From NCBI GenBank assembly GCA_035631655.1, contig DASQIH010000158.1, forward strand, positions 18,237 to 82,236: 64,000 nt of DNA, read 5' to 3'. Positions 59,631 to 64,000 of the stretch are shown in pieces (within the stretch, counting starts at the first letter, position 1; every line of letters starts with the position of its first letter). The position numbers and the translations under genes are program-made. Source of the DNA: Gp1-AA122 sp035631655 (GTDB lineage Bacteria > Acidobacteriota > Terriglobia > Terriglobales > Acidobacteriaceae). Under the pieces are notes generated by a model. The model was not told where the DNA came from and made no database searches. It saw only the letters and a program-made list of their open reading frames with translations.

Positions 59631-60221
59631 ATGGCAAAGATAAGAGCGATTCAGTACGATCGGCGGAACGACCGAACCAGTCTTATGCTGCGCTCGGCCT
59701 CGTTTGCGCTACAGGATTCTGGTCAGGAGATTGCGGAAGCGGCGATCGTGTTGCCTATTCTATTTCTCCTTTTGTTGGCAATTTTTTGGTTTGCAAGGGC
59801 ATTCAATATCAGCTCAACACTCGACAGGGCAGCTCGGGAAGGCATCCAAGCTGCTGGTCAACGAACTTGTGCGACATGTGGCAATACATCTCAGGCAAAC
59901 ACGCAGATTGTTACGCAGATCTCTAACGTGTTGGCGGCTGACCATCTACAGGTGGCGAGTCTGCAGCCGTATTCTCCCGCGTTCGCCTGTAATGCTACTC
60001 CAGCGCCAAGCTGTACTACTTTGCAGAATGTCGAGATTTGCACAGGTGCGCCTCTGACCTGCGGAAACGTCGCATGCCAAACACCACCAGTTGCCTGCGG
60101 CGCAAATGCAGGGTTGGGGGTAAGAGTGAGCTTCGCTTATCAAACGGAATCTCCCCTGAGCATAGCCAATTTGCCCCGCATTACGATTCACGCCAGTGCG
60201 CAAAGTGAGCCTGAAAATTGA
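59631..60221 (+). CDS. TadE-like pseudopilin 2
   Basis: A 196-residue protein starting 10 bp after the previous gene. The membrane segment GQEIAEAAIVLPILFLLLLA, continuing IFWFARAFNISSTLDRAARE and GIQAAG, is TadE-like, with a GQEIAEA cleavage-like motif. The exported part holds ten cysteines (CATCGNTS, CTTL, CTGAPLTCGNVACQTP), suggesting disulfides. Confidence 0.84.
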   Translation: MAKIRAIQYDRRNDRTSLMLRSASFALQDSGQEIAEAAIVLPILFLLLLAIFWFARAFNISSTLDRAAREGIQAAGQRTCATCGNTSQANTQIVTQISNVLAADHLQVASLQPYSPAFACNATPAPSCTTLQNVEICTGAPLTCGNVACQTPPVACGANAGLGVRVSFAYQTESPLSIANLPRITIHASAQSEPEN

Positions 60222-60403
60222 TAGTTCTCAAACACAGATCACTGGTCTACTGGCTGGCCGTGATAACGTTCTTGGCTGGGCTGGCGAATCTCGCCTTGTT
60301 CTTTTTCAACGGGATGCTGCACACAGTCATTGTTGGCAGCATCTGTATGCTCCTAGGTCTTGGGTACATTATGGTTCTGGCTACCTACCCGCGCCCCAGG
60401 TAG
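60218..60403 (+). CDS. Small two-helix membrane protein
   Basis: 61 residues with two hydrophobic segments (LVYWLAVITFLAGLANLALF and LHTVIVGSICMLLGLGYIMV). It starts at a TTG overlapping the previous stop (TTGA), so it may be translated by coupling. No recognised family. Confidence 0.55.
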   Translation: MIVLKHRSLVYWLAVITFLAGLANLALFFFNGMLHTVIVGSICMLLGLGYIMVLATYPRPR

Positions 60404-61066
60404 AGCTGAAACCGGGACATTCCCACCTCTTCCTGCCACGCAGGAAGACACCAGCAGCGAATCGGATGGCCAATCCACCACGCTCTTCGACATGAGTCGA
60501 AGTCAATCGGGATCAAGGCCTACAAATCCCCAAAGAACGCCCTACCCAACTTCTGCCCGTCTTGGATGGAATTCAACATCATGTGGCGCTTCCGCGCTTG
60601 CGATCGTGTTGCTCGCCGCGAATAGCCGCTGGTTTCCCGGTTGCTCAGTGACGGCGCCTTCCACAGTTTGCGGTCTCCGTTCGATTGACCACCGCTCTGA
60701 CCTAGATCGGAGTTATATTGGCTCATCGCCGCGCGGATCGGGCGGCGGGAAAAGGAGGAATTGGGAGTTCTGCCAGAGCAAAAGAAAAGCCGGTCGCGAC
60801 CAGCGACCAGCTTAAAACGTTTCCCGAGTGGGCTGCTCGGACCCTGCACCATAATCGGCAGAAGCAAGGGAAAAATCAACGTGCGCATGTGCCTTTTCAC
60901 TCTGCGGCCGTAATGTGTCTGGTTCCCCCTGCTCATTGCTGGTTCTCATAGCCGCGTTAATCCCGCGTTAACTCCGCGAATGCTCGTCCGATTTCTTCTT
61001 TGATTTTCTTAACATGGTCCCGGCGTTCAGAACGGGCGCGGTCGCAGCTGCGCCGGGGTCGAACCA
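60404..61066. other. Island stretch without a recognisable gene
   Basis: 663 bp. Several short open frames occur on both strands, but none has a good ribosome-binding site or a known motif. Possibly decayed coding sequence. Confidence 0.55.
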
Positions 61067-61309
61067 ATGGCACGCGTCTGCACCGTCTGCTCCCACCCGA
61101 GGCTGCTCAGCATCGACCGCCAGCTTTTGCGCGGCGACATGCTGAATGCCGTCGCCCACCGTTTCCACGTCTCCCCGGAAGCGGTGGGCCGTCACTGCCG
61201 CCACATGAGGACGGCGATGCTGAAGGCCCAGGCGGCCGCCGAGAAGCCGGAGCTGCTCATCAGTTCTCTTTTGGTGGTTACGCCGATTTGCCACGCGGAC
61301 TGCAATTAG
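61067..61309 (+). pseudogene. Zinc-finger/HTH protein, 3' truncated
   Basis: Begins MARVCTVCSHPRLLSIDRQL and AVAHRFHVSPEAVGRHCRHM: a CxxC plus helix-turn-helix unit common in mobile-element genes that are normally longer. From about residue 65 the frame enters sequence that belongs, in another frame, to a TonB-receptor tail (junction near 61255), so the true 3' end is lost. Confidence 0.6.
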
Positions 61310-61916
61310 CTGTCATCGGACATTTTTGGAGCCCGCTCTCAGCCTCGCTGGTGGTGCCGAATACGAATCTGGGACGTGGCGAAATCTTTCGCACGGATTT
61401 CACGGGCGACGGTACGGTCCAAGATCCGATTCCTGGAACGCATGTCGGAAGCTTTGACCGCGGAATTAATGCATCCAACATCAACAGCGTAATCACAAAC
61501 TACAACAACACCTTCGCTAACGAGCCGAAACCGGCTGGCCAGGTGCTTATCCAAAACGGGCTGTTTACACTAACGCAGTTGCAACTGTTGAGAGCAGTGG
61601 CTCCGGTTGTGCCCCTCGCACAGCCTGGAGAAGTTAATCTTTCATGGCTGAGAGCTCTCGATCTAAAAGTGGCATGGTCCTACACGATTCGGGAGGGGCT
61701 TGCACTCCAGCCAAGCGTCGGCTTTTATAACCTTCTCAATTTTGCGAACTTTGATCTGCCGGGAACTGCCCTCAATGGACTATTGACAGGGGCAGCTGGT
61801 CAGGTCAATGGCACGACGCCCACAGGCCACAACGCGGATCGCGTTGGGATCGGGACGGGTGTCTAATCGCTCGGTGCCCGCGACAAATCGAATTCGGGCT
61901 GCGTCTCAGCTTCTAG
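61258..61916 (+). pseudogene. 3' remnant of an Oar-like TonB-dependent receptor
   Basis: The frame reads HQFSFGGYADLPRGLQLAVI, LGRGEIFRTDFTGDGTVQDP, AGQVLIQNGLFTLTQLQLLR, LQPSVGFYNLLNFANFDLPG and NADRVGIGTGV, the end of the outer-membrane beta-barrel of large acidobacterial TonB-dependent transporters. A TAA at 61864 interrupts it; the final PRQIEFGLRLSF is found one frame over, ending at 61916. So a stop and a 1-bp deletion have followed the loss of the first several hundred codons. Confidence 0.8.
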
Positions 61917-61989
61917 CGATGAAAGAATACAGACTGCTCAGGCTTGGACGTCAGGCCTGACCCTTGATGGGGGCGAGAGTGGAAGAATG

Positions 61990-62349
61990 TTAAGCATGTA
62001 CCCGCGCGTGCCTTCGAGATGACTTGCGAGGCAGCCCGTCCTCAGATAGCCCCGATAGCACGACCGGCGCGCGGTCGGGGAATTCAGCAACAATACGCAC
62101 GTCGCCGCCCATTGCCTTGACTGTCTTTCGCAGTGTAGAAAGCAAGAGGTCGCTGCGTTTTTCGAGTCGTGAAACGCTGTCCTGGGTGATTCCGAGCCTC
62201 TTGGCCACGCGAGCCTGCGTGAGCTTGCGAGCCTTTCGGAGATCGCGCAAGCTCATTTCCTCTGCGATTATCTCAGCCGCGCGGTCCTCGACCCTCTTGC
62301 GCTCGGCTGGGCTCAGTTTCCGAATTATCTCATTCACGTTCACGGGCAT
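61990..62349 (-). CDS. Helix-turn-helix antitoxin (HigA-like)
   Basis: A 119-residue XRE-type protein. The helix-turn-helix is LRDLRKARKLTQARVAKRLG with ITQDSVSRLEKRSD, at about residues 35-68; an N-terminal dimer-like helix (VNEIIRKLSPAERKRVEDRA) precedes it. It starts 2 bp after the toxin gene, the order seen in HigBA systems. Expected to neutralise the toxin and repress the operon. Confidence 0.85.
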   Translation of the reverse strand: MPVNVNEIIRKLSPAERKRVEDRAAEIIAEEMSLRDLRKARKLTQARVAKRLGITQDSVSRLEKRSDLLLSTLRKTVKAMGGDVRIVAEFPDRAPVVLSGLSEDGLPRKSSRRHARVHA

Positions 62350-62351
62350 GG

Positions 62352-62717
62352 TTACGTCCCCCTTCCGATCCTGGCAAGATGGGCGTCAAAACGTTCATCG
62401 GCCTTCCGTATCAGTTCGCGGTAGAAGCGCTTTTCGCTCCCGCCTGATTTGTCTCCCGCCACGAGCAGAATCGCCTTGCGCCTGGGATCAAAAGCGAAAG
62501 CCACTCGCCATTCACCATCTGCCGCACTGAATCGCAGTTCCTTCATGTTGGCGTGGCGGGAGCCTTTCAGTGTGTCAACCCGAGGGCGGCCTAACTGTGG
62601 CCCAAACTCCTGCAGCACGCGGGCCAACGCGAGAACCTCTCTGCGGACATCTTGGTCGAGCGCGTCGAATTCTGGTTTGAACTCGTCGGCCATCTCGACG
62701 GCCCATTTCACTGCCAT
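62352..62717 (-). CDS. RelE/HigB-family toxin
   Basis: A 121-residue basic protein, probably an mRNA interferase of the RelE fold. KGSRHANMKELRFSAADGEW followed by RVAFAFDPRRKAILLVAGDK carries the basic patch (Arg, Lys) usual in phage-derived Gp49/HigB-like toxins; FYRELIRKADERFDAHL is the C-terminal helix. Gene order is toxin first. Confidence 0.85.
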   Translation of the reverse strand: MAVKWAVEMADEFKPEFDALDQDVRREVLALARVLQEFGPQLGRPRVDTLKGSRHANMKELRFSAADGEWRVAFAFDPRRKAILLVAGDKSGGSEKRFYRELIRKADERFDAHLARIGRGT

Positions 62718-63053
62718 AGTATGACATACTGTCCATATGGCTTCAAGGCCATGTTTACTTGGTCGCGTGCAGCGGGAGCATGATTAGATTTCGGGAGGCT
62801 TGGGCACAACCCGCCCCAACGAAATTGTTCGCGCTGGAGGTCTCGATTCACGATGCAAGCTGTGTAGCGACGCTTCCCGCCGATCCGCGCTCTAGTCATT
62901 CTGAGCATGATCTTCTTTCGATATGGCGCGATAACTTAAATGAGGCAAATCGCGCGCTCCGCACGTTCCATTTAGGTTCCAATAAAATGGGTTGATTGGT
63001 GTGTTTTAGCGTGGCCAAGTGATTGATAATGCAAGCAGAAGGTAAGGCTGACT
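62718..63053. other. Right end of the island, no gene seen
   Basis: 336 bp between the toxin start and the right repeat. The frames that cross it lack ribosome-binding sites; one antisense frame through the tRNA fragment gives the well-known artefact GIEPTTSSLRT. Confidence 0.6.
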
Positions 63054-63104
63054 GCATCGTTCGCAACGATGAGGTCGTCGGTTCGATCCCGACTAGCTCC
63101 ACCA
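63054..63104 (+). other. Right attachment repeat (attR): 51-bp tRNA-Ala 3' fragment
   Basis: Identical to 56137-56187, from the anticodon stem to CCA. The 5' half of a tRNA is missing, so it is not a functional gene. Confidence 0.88.
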
Positions 63105-63183
63105 AATCTTTCAATTCGGTGACGTAGCGCACGGCAAGCGCCTCCAGGCAGATTCGTCAAGGCCGAGCTCGCTGCGGCGCGGA

Positions 63184-63507
63184 TCATTCCATCGTGTTTT
63201 TCTTGTGCCCTGGTTGCTGCGCCAATTCCGTTTCTTCCCCCGCCGCGGCGCGTGTCAGCATCTGATCGAGCTTTCCCGCCGCGGCGCTAAGCGCTCGGAC
63301 TTCTTCTTCCTTAAGCTGCTTGCTTCGTGCTTGCTGGTCTGCCGCAATGCGCGCTAGCAGCTGATCGAGACGCCCCGCCGCGGATTTGAGCCTCTGGGCT
63401 TCTTCTTCTGTCATCCGCTGGCGCCGGTTGTGCCTGTCCGCCTGAATGAAGCTTAAGATTCGCTCGCGGACATCGCGTTCCCGATTTTGACTGTCATCGT
63501 CACTCAT
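63184..63507 (-). CDS. Small coiled-coil protein with an internal repeat
   Basis: A 107-residue highly charged helical protein. Two similar units are seen: EEEAQRLKSAAGRLDQLLAR and EEEVRALSAAAGKLDQMLTR, 44 residues apart. No membrane segment. It lies between the island and the Flp pilin gene. Function unknown. Confidence 0.65.
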   Translation of the reverse strand: MSDDDSQNRERDVRERILSFIQADRHNRRQRMTEEEAQRLKSAAGRLDQLLARIAADQQARSKQLKEEEVRALSAAAGKLDQMLTRAAAGEETELAQQPGHKKNTME

Positions 63508-63710
63508 AGTGCTCCATGATAGAAGCGAGAAGGTGTGGCGGCAATTGGCTGGTTCGGTGCTTCGCGCATCGGAGCATCTTCACTCCCGAACTGAAATCAG
63601 AAGTGCGAACGCCTGGAAGGTCGAACTCTTACGGTGATCGCCGGGGACCCGGCAAATGCGGGGCAGCAAATTCTGTGTTGGGCTCGCTGGGACCTTCTTA
63701 CTGCGGGAAG

Positions 63711-63872
63711 CTACTGTATGGAGCTGGCCACGTTAGAAAACACCGTATTGGCTCGCGTGCCGATCAAGCGAAGGGTGCCCACGACAAGCACCAAAATGAC
63801 CGCCAACATCACGGCATATTCTGCAATGTCCTGACCATCTTCGTCTCGCCAGATTCTCTCAATGGTTGTCAT
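63711..63872 (-). CDS. Flp-family type IVb pilin (53 residues)
   Basis: A very short gene. It encodes MTTIERIWRDEDGQDIAEYA, continuing VMLAVILVLVVGTLRLIGTR and ANTVFSNVASSIQ. The G-QDIAEY prepilin-peptidase motif, the hydrophobic helix and the VASSI tail are typical Flp pilin features. GAGGTG precedes the ATG. A promoter is found upstream. It lies 600 bp outside the island that carries TadE/TadG-like genes. No prepilin peptidase or TadA is within the window. Confidence 0.88.
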   Translation of the reverse strand: MTTIERIWRDEDGQDIAEYAVMLAVILVLVVGTLRLIGTRANTVFSNVASSIQ

Positions 63873-63966
63873 TCTTCACCTCTGGACCGCATTTTCAAAA
63901 AATATGACTGCGAAACGAAGCCTGGGCCACCAGGCGGCAGCGACAGGAGTGCGCCTCTGGAGAGTG

Positions 63967-63995
63967 ATTTTGCATGTGGTTTCGACCCCTGTCAA
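63967..63995 (-). promoter_or_regulatory. Promoter of the Flp pilin gene
   Basis: On the minus strand: a perfect TTGACA (63990-63995), a 17-bp spacer and CAAAAT (63967-63972). Confidence 0.6.
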
Positions 63996-64000
63996 GAGAG

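Larger units (their letters stand above)
56188..63053. mobile_element. tRNA-Ala-inserted genomic island (about 6.9 kb), likely immobile
   Basis: Bounded by the 51-bp direct repeats. Contents in order: small hypothetical, frameshifted serine recombinase, TadG/TadE-like genes, small membrane protein, truncated HTH gene joined to a broken TonB-receptor tail, HigBA-type module. Integrase for tRNA insertion is absent, so excision would need help in trans, or the island is a deletion derivative of a larger element. Confidence 0.8.

Noticed and set aside
60520..60936. Minus-strand frame of 138 codons in the island
   Set aside because: Low-complexity basic composition, no ribosome-binding site and no recognisable domain.
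56188..63053. Search for a tyrosine integrase in the island
   Set aside because: No frame shows the R-HxxR-Y catalytic pattern; only the broken serine recombinase is present.
62896..63132. Minus-strand frame containing VELVGIEPTTSSLRT
   Set aside because: It is read through the antisense of the tRNA-Ala fragment; this peptide is a known artefact of translating tRNA genes.

Overview
The window reads as a chromosomal segment of a moderately GC-rich, Gram-negative soil-type bacterium, most likely an Acidobacteriota member (Terriglobia/Koribacter-like). This is inferred from the gene content and not proven: an S46 peptidase, a PCYCYC-motif secreted protein, the 3' remnant of an Oar-like TonB-dependent receptor, many secreted or lipoproteins of unknown function, and dense families of short intergenic repeats (TGTCATCCTGAGCG-type elements, 7-bp tandem arrays and small GC hairpins).

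Layout. 1-12.5 kb is housekeeping: the 3' part of a formiminotransferase-cyclodeaminase gene, secreted hypotheticals, a glmU/yvcK/TPR operon on the minus strand, lepB, and carA/carB separated by a small secreted-protein gene. 12.8-26 kb holds a DapA-like aldolase and then a TetR-led cluster that looks like a compact aerobic aromatic-CoA pathway: two crotonases (one resembling dienoyl-CoA hydratase), an aldehyde dehydrogenase, a BoxB-like diiron oxygenase, a two-subunit CoA-transferase-like enzyme, a three-subunit molybdenum reductase of 4-hydroxybenzoyl-CoA reductase type (with the extra 4Fe-4S cysteine loop) and an amidohydrolase. Almost every junction in this cluster carries a different small hairpin or 7-bp array.

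26-56 kb returns to mostly core functions: S46 peptidase, citrate synthase, cysteine desulfurase plus mnmA (sulfur supply and tRNA thiolation), secreted/lipoproteins, YtxH and DUF948-like membrane proteins, purC/cvpA/fis-like genes, a large SMC with an acidic insertion in its head, an M20 peptidase, a ThiO-like oxidase overlapping a methyltransferase, polX, a cold-shock protein, a Nudix hydrolase, a DUF2520 protein and ribA.

56.1-63.1 kb is a genomic island. A complete tRNA-Ala(CGC) gene sits at the left edge, and its last 51 bp are repeated exactly at 63054-63104. Between the repeats lie a frameshifted serine recombinase, TadG/TadE-like pilus genes, a small membrane protein, a truncated zinc-ribbon/HTH gene joined to a broken TonB-receptor tail, and a HigBA-type toxin-antitoxin pair. 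No intact integrase is visible. Just outside the right repeat is a 53-codon Flp pilin gene (63711-63872, minus strand), which links the flank with the Tad-like cargo.

The three most useful observations are the tRNA-bounded island, the unusual pairing of an oxygenase with a 4-hydroxybenzoyl-CoA-reductase-type enzyme in one cluster, and the heptanucleotide arrays, one inverted pair of which brackets a decayed four-helix-bundle (IVP family) gene. Coordinates, motifs and repeats were read directly from the sequence; family names rest on motif recognition without a database search.
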